The translations under genes were made by a program, and so were the position numbers. Under the pieces are notes generated by a model. That model saw only the letters and a program-made list of their open reading frames with translations, had not been told where the DNA came from and searched no databases. Below are positions 22,957-34,183 of a DNA stretch of 64,000 nt, piece after piece. The stretch comes from Eutypa lata (Eukaryota > Ascomycota > Sordariomycetes > Xylariales > Diatrypaceae), in contig JAKULF010000004.1 in the NCBI GenBank assembly GCA_022661535.1, forward strand, positions 6,386,001 to 6,450,000. The letters run 5' to 3'. Each line of letters begins with the position of its first letter. Position 1 is the first letter of the stretch.

Positions 22957-24289
22957 GCTTCACGCTCCCAAGCCTACACGATGAGACGAGACTGGATTGC
23001 CGCATCTATCACCCTGAATGCCTGACCGATCGAATTACTGAAACTGTTGGACGCGGCATCAATGGTAGTCTGTCAATTTTTGTGAAGGATGGGAAGAATG
23101 AAAGCGAAATCCGACCGTGGAAGAAGCAGGCTGCTGTCGTCGCACATCCATATGCTCCCTTAGGTGGTTGTTACGATGATCCTGTTGTTGATGTGGTTGC
23201 TGGTACCCTACTCCAAGTAGGTTTTGTGGTCGCGACATTCAATTTCAGGTTAGTTCTCTATCTCTCCCATCTCACTTTGTTCTTCCCTCCCTGCTGACCA
23301 TTGGCATTCTGTAATTGTATAGAGGCGCACACTCGTCAGATGGCCGTACATCTTGGACTTCGAAACCCGAACGCGCCGATTATATGACCGTCGCTGGATT
23401 CTTAGCTTACTACGTCCACTATCTCGAACCCCCACTTTCACATAGGTCGAATGCGATGACGTCGACGCCACCAGTTCTGCTCTTAGCTGGCTATTCGTAC
23501 GGTGCTACTATAACGTCCAAGGTTCCACCACTTGACGATATCCTCCCTCACTTCGCTTCACCCGTCATTCATACCGCTGCCGCCGACATTCGTCTTCGAG
23601 CCCAGCACCTTGCCGAACAGCAGAATGCCTTATCTTCCGGCCCTCTTTCGCCCAGGAGGTCGCTAGGCGTACGAGTCGGTGGCGAAGAGGATGTCCTGCC
23701 AACGTCTCCTCGTAGACCCAGATCGCGATCATATGCTCGGGAGGAGAGAATACGGAAAGGTGTGAAGGATATCCTATCACGATCAAGAATTATTCACCGC
23801 AGACATCGTCGTAAGCATTCCGACCAAGACGAAGAAGTTGAACACGTGGAGCAGTGCATGGAAAAAGTCGAAAGCTTCACTACCTTCCGCAATGCCTACC
23901 TTCTCGTGTCTCCTCCCTTGGGGATCATGACCAACCTCATAACCATGTCATTTTCCAACCCTTTCTCATCCTGGTCGAGGAGGTCCCACAAGCATCGAAA
24001 TACACCTATCCAAGACCACCACGACGGCGCGGCGGAGGGGCGAGAGATGCTCGGAGACGACGAGAAGTTCGTCGTGAATCCCACTCTTTGTATCTACGGA
24101 GATCAAGATGCAATGCTAGCTTTGAAGAAAATGCGCGATTGGACCGCCCATCTGGGTGCTGTACGAGACTCGTCATTTCGCTACGTCGAGGTGTCCGGTG
24201 CAGGCCACTTCTGGATCGAGGAAGGTGTCCTGTACAATCTCAGAGATGCCATTGGCCATTTCAGCTTTGATCTACTGGGGAATGCATGA
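22935..24289 (+). CDS. Alpha/beta hydrolase (predicted, COG2945-like)
   Basis: Exons 22935-23248 and 23323-24289 give 426 residues. The N-terminal part has PYAPLGG and FNFRGAHSSDGRTSW, the oxyanion-hole region of small alpha/beta hydrolases. The nucleophile elbow is GYSYG, followed much later by the acid in YGDQDAM and the histidine in GAGHFW, so a complete Ser-Asp-His triad is present. Between nucleophile and acid is a long Ser/Arg/Lys-rich insertion (about residues 210-300) containing LSPRRSLGVRVG and HRRHRRKH, unlike compact bacterial members. No signal peptide. The substrate is unknown. An overlapping upstream ORF may limit translation. Confidence 0.88.
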
Positions 24290-26667
24290 TAGCTTGAAAA
24301 AAAAAAAGACGCTCCACGCACGCAGAGTGATTTGAGAATCGCGCCCTAGCTCATACGGCTGTATTCGGCACAGCTATCATCTAAGTTGAGAACATGTTCA
24401 CTGTACGAACTATTGGATGAAATGTCTAGGGCCACATCTCTAAAAAAAAAAATATGAACTGAAATGGTTCATATAACCCTTCCGCTAATTGAGAGAATAT
24501 GCATATCACACAGTAGCCTTGGCGACGGCACTTTCTACGTTGTTGAAGTTGGAAGTTGTATTTACCGAGGTTGGCCAAGTTTTGAATTGAATAGCATAGA
24601 ATTGAAGGGAACGTAAAGCCTCTTCTATTTGGAGTCATGATAGGATATATCTCAACTTGAAGCCTCAATAAACAAAGATATATGGAGGTGCTGTCCTTCT
24701 GAAACTTAGGATAGGTAGCTAGAAACTATTAAGATGAGGCGGGTCTTAGGTAAACAGAAGAAAAAGATATGTAGGACCGGATAGAGGTTTAGTATCCTAT
24801 AGTCAATCGCAAGGATATACTATGAACGACGAGGTGCATGCATACGGGAACAAATACTTGGTGGTTATGTTGTGCTAGACTCTTCACTTCTGCTACATCA
24901 TCCCTATTGTTACCCATTGCTCAGCTCCTAACTTCGAAGACCCGGTGATCCTTCCCGAAGCGCTCCAGGAGGTTCGAGTCCGAGACCTTTAGACCGGATG
25001 CATGGTTGGAGTCACATGTGATATCAGTCAAAATGGAGTTGGAGAAATGCCTACTAAGTAGCTAAACTATCCCTGTCGATTTAAAAGAAAAAAAAGTAGA
25101 CCTGGGGTGTATTCCTGAAATACTTGTAGCTTTTGAATATTTATTTCTATTTTATTATTAAATGTTCAATTAGTATTCATTTTGAAAGAAAGAAGGTATG
25201 TTAGATGGACTCGATTTGCATAATATAAGGTCATTTATCAGGTACCTAGGTATCTAGAGTTCCTTAGCATAGCGGTGTGGTTGCGTCAGGTGCTTGAAAT
25301 ATAATGGATCTAATTGGTGGTGGTGGTGCTAGAACCTCAAAGTCGGTGGCGGAGTTTCCGGGGCAGCGGGGGAGGGTAGAGACCCCGGCACTAGCACCCA
25401 ACGATTGACTTGGTGGGAACACAACAGCACACATGAGGCAGGTATATTGAGAAAAACGCAGCTGAGCTGAGCAGGCTGAACAACCATCCGTACCACACAC
25501 AGGCAGACAGGATGGTGTAGAAGATGAGAGACAGGCTTTAATTACTTCGTATATTGTGTAAGACCGGGAATGACAAGTGTGACTTTCCTTGTTGAATAGC
25601 AAACAAAGATCAGCTACTGGTATCCCTTGTTTCCTCATCTTCACCACTTTATCCAATGCCGACATGTAAAGGGTAGAGATCATGTAAATCTACGTATGCT
25701 GGTACATATGTAAATAAGCTCAACTGCCTTAGAGCCTGCATACGGGACGGGATTCAGCATCGTACATGCATAATATATGTAATGTAGGTTTGAATAGCCC
25801 CCCACAACTTTTCGGGTGAGCTGGGCTGGCTGGTGGGATAAATGTTCCAACTTGGGAAACACAACAGGGAGGTCATGACCGATCTTGACATATTTGGGGT
25901 CAGATGCCGCTCGGAAAAGAGTCTGGATCTCATCTTGAATGATACTGTAATTGGATAGTCTCCTATGTATTACGTAGAGGTGTTCACTCGATCGCGGGGC
26001 ATCTCCAATTATTTTAGTTGCTTACCCCAACTTTGTCACTTTATTCCAGGTACTTGCCCACTGCTGCTACTGTAGCCTCGGTATAAGAAGCTTCTGTATC
26101 TCCGTCTCTTTAGTCTTAGCTCAGCACGATCCTCCGATTATTCCAACTGGCCTTTGTTTCAAACATCGTCTATTGTTTTTACATATTTCTTAGATTACAT
26201 GAGTATAATTCTATCCTCTTGTTTAATTGATTATTTGCGGCTTCCTTACTGCCCGGACCAACTTCTCGGTTTACCCATAGAGTCTTAAGTCTCTTCAGTC
26301 ATTCTTTATTTCGACTTGACACCCTCATATTAGCTTGTATATCAGTTTCCACATACCCGTCCGTCATTGGCAATGTTGTTATATAATATAATAGTACTAT
26401 AGTAACACGAAAAATACGTGTAATTCCGTTACGCCTTACTAGGACGTTCTCACGCTTCTCCGTCATCATTATTTCCCCTTTCGACGTATACCCCAAGGAC
26501 TCTCGCTTTGAACAGAGGGAAGACAAACTCGGAATCGCAGGATCGAGAGACCGTGTATACGTACATCCGCATTCTCATTGATGATATCAAAGGAATCCAT
26601 AGTCTAGGATGCAACGTCTGAGGAAGCGCTCTGTTTGTATTGCGCAATTCAGCCCCATGCCGACATC
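24290..26667. other. Intergenic, no gene recognised
   Basis: 2.4 kb. A poly(A) run follows the hydrolase stop (about 24297-24308). Open frames on the minus strand (for example 25264-25683) lack motifs and are not supported. The last 600 bp probably hold the lipase promoter and leader. Confidence 0.45.
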
Positions 26668-28989
26668 ATGACGCACCTAATCAATGTCCTTCCCACCCTC
26701 TCTGCTCTCTGGCCCGCGCCGTCCAAGGACCACAGGGGGGGGAGGCAACAAAATAGCTCCCCTACCTCTTCGACTGTACCAGCCGCATCTAAAGTCGTGA
26801 AGAGCTTCCTTTACTTAAAAGATGGTATGTCCCATAAGGAGCGCGAGGAGAGGCGGCTCCTCCAAGAGCGCAAGCAGATTCTATGTGCGAGGATGCAGAG
26901 CGCAGATTCCCTAGGTCAATGGGACACGGCCGCACGTGAACTCGATACACTAGAAGGCAACGATGAGTGGAAGGAGGATGTCTCGAGTGGCGACTACAAT
27001 CCGGATCTGCTAGAAATGCGTCTACGGGAGCTCGACGAAGCCCGTATCAACTGCAACTTACGCGCTATGATGCACCTAATCAGGACATCTCTATCTCGGG
27101 ATCTAGGCGGCATGGGAAATATCGATCTCTATCGTCATTCATACTGTGGCACCAAGAAGTTGATCGAACGCTACGTTGACTCGGCACTTCAGACCATTAC
27201 CGCATTAGTAGAAAAGAGCACACAGCACCTTCCAGATGGGATGGAGTCTAAGGATTGTCTGGATGCCATGCTCTATGCGCGCCAGAGTTTTGGCAGAAGT
27301 GCGCTCTTACTCAGCGGTGGCGGTACCTTTGGCATGTCGCATATTGGTGTGTTCAAGTCTCTATTCGAGGCCAAACTAGTCCCGCGCATTGTGTCGGGCG
27401 CGTCGGCTGGCTCTATTGTATGTTCTGTGGTATGTACTAGGACGGATGACGAGATACCAGCTCTTTTGCGGGACTTTCCGTATGGCGACCTGGACGTCTT
27501 CGAGGAAGATGGAAATGAAGATGGCATACTAGATCATCTTCGGAGACTCCTCACAGAGGGGAAATGGTCTGATATCAAACATCTGACTCGCGTCATGCGT
27601 AACCTGCTTGGTGATATGACATTTCAGGAGGCTTATAATCGTACCCGGAGGATATGCAACATTTGCGTGTCTTCCGCCTCTATATATGAGCTCCCTAGGT
27701 TGCTTAATTACGTCACGGCGCCAAATGTTCTGATATGGTCTGCTGTTGCAGCGTCCTGCTCGGTACCACTCGTCTTCAGCGCCGCGCCGCTCCTGGTCAA
27801 GAATCCGTTGACTGGTCAGCATAGTCCATGGAATCCCACCCCGCAGATGTGGATTGACGGGTCCGTCGACAACGATCTTCCCATGACACGGCTTGCCGAG
27901 ATGTTCAATGTGAATCATTTCATCGTCTCACAGGTTAACCCACATGTCGTCCCCTTCCTTGCCAAGGATGACTCGCTTCATCCGTCTGCGACCCCGCACA
28001 GCGAGTCTATATATAGGGAGGAATCCGACTGGCTCTATGCCCTGACTGCCCTCGCCAAGGATGAAGTGTTACACCGCATGCAATTTATGGCCGAGCTTGG
28101 CATATTCCCCAACCTGGTCACTAAGTTGAGATCAATTATGAGCCAGAAGTACTCAGGCGACATCAACATTCTCCCTGCCGTAGGTGTTCTAGATCTTCCA
28201 AGGATACTAAGAAACCCTACCACCGACTTCATGTTACGGTTAAGCCTATTAGGCGAGCGCGCAACTTGGCCGAAGATGTCCCGCATACGTGACCGTTGCG
28301 CCATAGAACTAGCCTTAGATCGGGCTGTCCACGCATTGCGTACTCGCGTCGTTTTTAGTAAGAGCCAAGTCGATTTACGCAGGATGGCCACGGGAACGCT
28401 AGCCAGGGCCCGTAGAGGGAGCCATGAACGCATGGATCCGGTTGCCACCCATGCAGAAGCCATGACGGCGAAAGAAAGGATGAAGCACCGGCATAGACAC
28501 TCAAGCGGAACCCATCTACCGGTACATTTACACCATCACTACCACCATCCTGACTCCCCTCCTAAGATCACCGACGCCGAGACAGATGAGGAAGAACGCC
28601 TGGAGATGGCTATGCGGCATCCACGAGGAAAGCCTAGGTTGAAGTTGAAGAAACTTCCCAAACATCATCCCCTCCATCATGGTCCCAAAACAACCTCTAT
28701 ATTATCTTCTACCACTGATACAGATTCCTTCGACTTTTTCGACTTCTCACAACCCATAGTGCACCCGAAAACCACTACCGACTTAGAAAAACTAAAACTC
28801 GTACCTCCAAATACCCTCTCGGACATAAGCCCAACGGGTTTCAATGATAGCCTTGATGTTCTATCAGTTGGGGCGGCCTCGATGACTTCGCCACATCAGG
28901 CCCCTAGCAATGAGAGCGAGCTAGACCAGAGTTCTTCACACACTTCCGATGCAGACGTTGAAAGCCACACCGATGATGAGAAAAGATAG
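26668..28989 (+). CDS. Patatin-like phospholipase / triacylglycerol lipase (Tgl3/4/5-type)
   Basis: Serine acyl hydrolase likely acting on lipid-droplet triacylglycerol or phospholipid. The first in-frame ATG is at 26668, giving 773 residues in one exon; upstream in-frame codons contain no ATG. An N-terminal helical region (LKDGMSHKEREERRLLQERK) precedes the patatin domain. The oxyanion motif GGGTFG is at 217-222, the nucleophile Ser246 lies in GASAG, and Asp397 in WIDGSVDNDLP completes the Ser-Asp dyad. This order and the long N-terminal arm match fungal Tgl-type lipases. The C-terminal 200 residues are low-complexity, His- and Ser/Asp-rich, and probably disordered. Confidence 0.92.
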   Translation: MTHLINVLPTLSALWPAPSKDHRGGRQQNSSPTSSTVPAASKVVKSFLYLKDGMSHKEREERRLLQERKQILCARMQSADSLGQWDTAARELDTLEGNDEWKEDVSSGDYNPDLLEMRLRELDEARINCNLRAMMHLIRTSLSRDLGGMGNIDLYRHSYCGTKKLIERYVDSALQTITALVEKSTQHLPDGMESKDCLDAMLYARQSFGRSALLLSGGGTFGMSHIGVFKSLFEAKLVPRIVSGASAGSIVCSVVCTRTDDEIPALLRDFPYGDLDVFEEDGNEDGILDHLRRLLTEGKWSDIKHLTRVMRNLLGDMTFQEAYNRTRRICNICVSSASIYELPRLLNYVTAPNVLIWSAVAASCSVPLVFSAAPLLVKNPLTGQHSPWNPTPQMWIDGSVDNDLPMTRLAEMFNVNHFIVSQVNPHVVPFLAKDDSLHPSATPHSESIYREESDWLYALTALAKDEVLHRMQFMAELGIFPNLVTKLRSIMSQKYSGDINILPAVGVLDLPRILRNPTTDFMLRLSLLGERATWPKMSRIRDRCAIELALDRAVHALRTRVVFSKSQVDLRRMATGTLARARRGSHERMDPVATHAEAMTAKERMKHRHRHSSGTHLPVHLHHHYHHPDSPPKITDAETDEEERLEMAMRHPRGKPRLKLKKLPKHHPLHHGPKTTSILSSTTDTDSFDFFDFSQPIVHPKTTTDLEKLKLVPPNTLSDISPTGFNDSLDVLSVGAASMTSPHQAPSNESELDQSSSHTSDADVESHTDDEKR

Positions 28990-29675
28990 GAGTTATAACA
29001 GGGATATGTTTGGGGCCATGCTTACGGTTTAGAAATGATGAATAGTTACCAAGATGGTTACAACGGCAGCATAGGGGTTATAGGAAGGAAGACAGCACGA
29101 GCACAGGCACGACCATTAGATTCAGGAGTTTTGGTTATATGATATACTGAACTGTACTGAAGACCATCAAGCAATTGACGTTAGAGCATGGCATAACTAT
29201 AGCATCCAGGCGGCATGAAGTCAGGGGACGCATTCGTTGAAGCTGCATGGTAAAGCGTTAGGGAGACATATATTTATAACATGTATAATCGAACACATAT
29301 CATCATCTCAATAGAAGAACTTTCTTAAAGTGGTGTTACGTAGGTATGCTTTCTGACAATCTTATATCATATGCTCTACAATCTTCATATAAAGGGTGGA
29401 CTATGCATGTGCGGTTATAAGACATGAAACTTTAACCGGATTGCATTATTTCCTTCAAGTATATGATACCTATGCTAACTAGCAAGACGATGAACGCCAT
29501 CTCAAAATCGCTAGCCGCCGATGAGTTTGACCGGATTTTATAAATATTATTATGCCCGTCCATATAACGTCCCAAACCCCAACCCGGACCAAACAGGGAT
29601 CCGGATTGAGGTCTGGGACGTTATCTGTTAGGCGACATTTATAGGTAACACGGACGTTATCAAATACGATCTGCA
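28990..29675. other. Intergenic between convergent genes
   Basis: About 690 bp between the stop codons of the convergent lipase and transcription factor genes. It should hold both 3' UTRs; no gene is seen. Confidence 0.5.
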
Positions 29676-32600
29676 TCAATAATCATTATTCAGCCCTCCA
29701 GAAAGCAGATCTTCTGTCCCCGGGAATCCCATCCAGGGATTGAACGCGAGCCCACGCTGCTGCTCGCTCTCATCATGCATACCCACAGCCGACACCACAG
29801 AGTCATTAACAGCGCCGGCAGAAGTAAGATACGCGTGGCTCTGCGATACTGCTGCTGCCGACGATGTATTCCAAGCCGCCTCGGCACCAGCAGCAGACGA
29901 CGTCGTCGTAGGAGTCGCCCGACTACTGCTGAACGAGGGGCTCTCACGGGAACTCCCACCGCCGCCGGCATGTTGGGGTCGAATAGCGACACCATTTCCA
30001 CCGGTACTACCTACTCCTATTCCATGTTGCTGCTGCTGCTGCTGCTGCTGGTGGTGTTGTTGTTGCGATACGTTGTTATTATTATTGTTGTTGTTGTTAT
30101 TGTTATTCTCGGAAGACGATGACGGCGCCGCGATATCGTGGCTGTCGTCGACGAAGTCTGACTGCAGCAGTAGACTCTGGATCGATAGCCGCTGCCGCGA
30201 GTTCGCGAACTGCGACACCCCCAACGCCACGCGCTGCGGTGGCGGGTCCGGCTCTGATATGGCTTCTCTCGCTTGCAGCGCTAGTCGGACCGAGTAGCTC
30301 GATATTAGACGTTCTAATTCCTTCCGCTGTTATGTAGCAACAAACAGAAGAAGAAGAAAATAGGATTAGCACTCGCCTGCACTGGATCCGGATTGTCTCG
30401 TTCGATACCTATAGGTTGGTTCTTGTGGGGTGGGATGGGATGGGATGGGATGGGGCTTGCTTTGCTTGTTCTACTTACCATCGGCTGTATCGGCGCAGAG
30501 GACGGGAAGTACTTCGTGATGATATGCAGGCATGTCCTCGCCTTTGCGATCGCTGCGTCTGCGTCGGGTGTTTTTGACAAGTCGTCGGGCGACGCGGGCA
30601 TGCGTGAGCGGAACAGGATGATACGAGCGCTTTCAAAAGCACATACTGTAAGCAACATCTGGGGTCAGCAAACACATATCTTCAAATTACAGATAGATAA
30701 TGCATCGAGGCAACAGGGTTTGTTTCTTTAAGGGCCCCCTTTCTTCCCGAAGAAGCAAGCCCATTCTGGTAAATTCGCTTCAACTTCTGGATATATTCAC
30801 ACGCAGGGTGGGCTAGACTGAGCATTGAGAGATTGAGAGTTGGATACTGAGGGTCGCTTACCGGCAGCATCGCGCTCGAGATGGCGATAGTCGTCAGGCC
30901 TCCCGTAGTTCACGAAGTCGGTGAGCACACGCACGATCTCCTCGGCGTGCTCGAGGCACCGCTGCTGCATCCGTGCTCGTTCGTGTGGGTAGATATGAGC
31001 TAGCGCTAGGGGTGGTGCCGCCTCGCTGTAGCCTTCCATGAAGATCCGGTATAAGTCGCAATGGCATTGGTGCCAGGACATGTGGACCATGATATATTGT
31101 GCTTGCCATCTAGAAAACAAGGTTAACTACTAGCCAAAGTCGATTCTGAGGAGGGCTACTAGAGGTCTAGGCCACTTTCAAGGATGGGATGATGAGACAC
31201 AGACTGCTACTTACCTGCATGCAGCCAGCCCAGCTGCCGAATACTCATCGGGTGGTCTTAATGAAGTTTTGAGATACTGGAGGTGGTTTTCAAACCGCCT
31301 AATGGAATCACCAATCGAGGAGGACGGCTCTTCTCCTAGTCCTATTCGACGGATAAACCTGTCGCGCTATGTTAGCTAACGAAAGGCAGAGATAGTATCA
31401 GTGCAGTACCTAAAGACAGCTCTCCGTGCCGAGGTTAATCGCAGAAAGGTACCGCGTAAGCCTACTGCTAGCTGGTTTGGGGATGGGTCAAGCTGAAGAA
31501 ATCCAGTCTGGCTAAACTGTCCGGCCTCGAAGAGATCATCGTCGCAAGGCAACTGCATGTGGATTGTCTCCTCAGGGCATAGCTCGAATTCTCTTAAGCC
31601 GACGCAGAAGAAGTCGTCGAGTAGGTATAATGACCAGAATAGGCGACGTCTAGCTTCTCTAAACAAAATTTGCAGTCAGTAGATAGCCCCTTAAAATACG
31701 CGAACGAGGAATGAAAGCTGAAGAGAACGATTCGGACTAGATGCCAATGAATGAACACTCACTGTGCTACGGGCAATAGCTCCGAGCGTTCGTAATTCAG
31801 ACGAAGAGCCACGGCCGTCCTGGCTGCAAGGGCTGCCAACATGAAGGCGGTGGGGAATTCTCCGCTCTCGACTCGGTAGTGGATAGTAAGCAGGAGCGCC
31901 TGGAGATGGAAGATAGAAGGACGGCCAAGCTGCTGCAATATCACCTGCTCGGCCTGCTGAACCCATAGGTCGTGGCACAGAGACGAGCGGTGCAGCTGTA
32001 GAGCCGTCAGCGCACATATGGCTAGCTTCAATGGCTCGTTTATCGTCCCGTCTCTACATCGCTGAACGACAGTCGGTTGGTGCAAGAACGCATACGATGG
32101 TAGAGGATATAAGTGGCGGAAGTAGTCCTCCACCAGCTCCAGAGCCGTGTCCGGCTCCGGCGAAGCCCCGTCCACGGACCCGAGCAGGTCGATCGCCGAG
32201 ACGGACTGAGCACTCTGACTACCCCCTCCAGCAGCCGCGGCAAGCGGCGTGCGAGACTCGCTATCGGTACGAGCGCTACCACTACCACCGATAGATTCGG
32301 ATCCGTCGACTGCTGCCGAACTACTACCGAGCTTCCTCGCCTTCGGGTAAGTGCATTTGCGTCCCTTGCGTGTGCAGTTCGAACAGCTGGGGAGTTCGCC
32401 TAAGCACCGCGTCTTCTTGAGGTGGCACTGGCTACATGCCTGCGTCCGGCGGCGGGGCTCCGGCGGCTTCAGCACGTACTATCCCAGCAGGTAGTTCAGC
32501 TGCTAGAACGAGCACTCGAAGTTGAGCCGCTCGCAATTCCAGCAGACGTCCTGTCAGCCGTCGCAACGGACCTTGAATGCGAAAATCTGTTAGTACATGA

Positions 32601-32865
32601 AGTAGGTATGTGGGGAATCTACAATACGATGTCTGGGTAGGTTTCATGAAAGTCAGACCTTTCGTATCCTGCATTGCGAGCAGGTGGCACGTTTGCCGGG
32701 CAAATCGGAAGATGACGCCGGGGGTCCCGCTCCGGCGCCGGATCGGAGATCATGTTGCTGTTGCTGTTGCTGTTGCTGCTCCGGGCCCCCCTCTACGTCT
32801 CGGGTTGTTCTATGGGCGCTACTGGTGCTTTCCAATGGACGTAGAGGGCGAGGAGGAGCAGTCAT
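29676..32865 (-). CDS. Zn2Cys6 transcription factor with tandem zinc clusters; first cluster interrupted by three stops
   Basis: Seven exons, read downward: 32865-32659, 32571-31763, 31658-31410, 31358-31215, 31109-30862, 30645-30479 and 30326-29676. Exon 1 has a poly-Gln run and begins cluster 1 (CSQCRIRK); exon 2 completes it (VRCDG, CWNC, ECSF) with canonical spacing. Cluster 2 (CSQCHLKKTRC, CSNCTRKGRKC) is intact. Exon 2 holds in-frame stops at 32556-32554 (TGA), 32505-32503 (TAG) and 32481-32479 (TAG), all before cluster 2. A fungal_trans-type regulatory domain follows (EDYFRHLYPLPSYAFLHQP, REARRRLFWSLYLLDD), then poly-Asn/poly-Gln. All later exons are open and phase-consistent. Splicing exon 1 to 32478 would skip the stops and most of cluster 1, giving 793 residues. 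So this is a fresh pseudogene, a recoded gene or an alternatively spliced one. It is divergent from the transporter at 34184. Confidence 0.85.
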
Positions 32866-34183
32866 CGGCAATAAAAAAAGCAATAATGCAGAAAATCGGC
32901 GACCAACAGAGCATAGAACATGCGTGCGAAGTTTCGGTCCGTTTGTATTGGAATCCCGTCCCCTTCAACACCACCTAAGACTCTGAAAGGCTCTGGACCA
33001 GCCAAGGAGACAACTTGTGTAGACAGAGACCTACAGAACAAGCCCAGGGTTATTGGTTGCTCTTTTCTTTTTCCCTTCTCGGGATATTCCTATCACCCTT
33101 CCACCGTGTGTAACTCGAACACGTTCGAGGAAACGGGGCTAAGCTGTGACCTTACTGGGTTCCCTAAGAGCCTCGGAGGTTCTGTAGCGGATCGTCCAAT
33201 CGCTGGCTCGAGTGACCGAGTCCCCGATAGCTCGTGTTTACATTCGCACGAGGGTCGATCGGGCCTGACTTGGCGGAACTTGGGAGATTGCGGGGAAAAT
33301 AGCTGGGGTATTTAAATACTCTGGGGTAGACGCTATGGGGTAACTTGTTGTCTCAAGTACAATACAACTGTCTTAGTCTAGTTTAGGCTGCTTAAGAAGG
33401 TTTCAGCGTTTTCGGCGGAGAGAAGAGATTCAAGAACTCTGCCAAAGGAGTGCAATCTGCCTTTATCGTCGGTTTTTGCTCGAGTCGTTGCATTTTGCTG
33501 AGAAGAAAGGGGAATTGGATTGCTCTAAATCGTCATCTGAGCCCCCCAAGTGCGCTGAGGACATACAGGGATGAGATCTCGTCATCCCTAGCGCGAATGT
33601 CACAAACCGCCGTACTGCAACCTAAACAAATAACACCCACAACCCGAAGCCGAGCGTATTGGCACAGCCCTAGCGTCCTACGGAGCGCAGGAAGTGCTTG
33701 ATTTACTCACCCGTTAAGCGGGCTTGGTGAGGCTACCTCTATTCGGTTCGTGGCAGCCTCATAACTACCCACACTGTAAGTCGGGTAACGATGAGAGCCA
33801 TGTTGGCACTCCTGCTGTACTGTATTGAGTTAATGTTTGGGAGTAGGTCGTGACACTGAAATTATAACGTTTACGAAGTAAATTGATCACCTTGGGTCTT
33901 CTTAAGGCGACCAGCTGGTTGCTTTCTTCTTCTACGGCCGGACTCATATCTTTCTACAGTAATCCTAAATCTGATCGGGCTTGGCGCTGCAACTGTCTGG
34001 AGACAGACCCCTACACCGCAACAGCAATCGCCAGTTTTATACCAAAGTCATTCACGAACCCGTGTACGTCTAAAAGCGTTCCTCATCGGCCCAGCGTTTG
34101 ACAACCTTTAAATATCGGGTCTACGGGGGGTGTCAACATTGTATGCCCAGCCTTCTCAACTGCGCGCAGCACGCTTTTTCAAG
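32866..34183. promoter_or_regulatory. Divergent promoter region between transcription factor and transporter
   Basis: 1.3 kb with no supported gene. It contains a perfect inverted repeat at 33114-33129 (CTCGAAC, 2-nt spacer, GTTCGAG), which could bind a dimeric regulator. That role is inferred. Confidence 0.4.
33114..33129. promoter_or_regulatory. Inverted repeat CTCGAAC-AC-GTTCGAG
   Basis: Perfect 7-bp arms with a 2-bp spacer, about 250 bp upstream of the transcription factor start and 1.05 kb upstream of the transporter start. Dyad sites are typical for dimeric zinc-cluster proteins, though the usual half-site CGG is absent. Confidence 0.3.

Noticed and set aside
24930..25000. GGTTCGAGTCC box-B-like sequence
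   Set aside because: Flanking stems do not pair, so no tRNA fold.
25264..25683. 139-codon minus-strand frame with several cysteines
   Set aside because: No family pattern, and codon use looks non-coding.
29740..30297. Plus-strand frame with long poly-Cys
   Set aside because: Antisense of the poly-Gln/poly-Asn end of the transcription factor.
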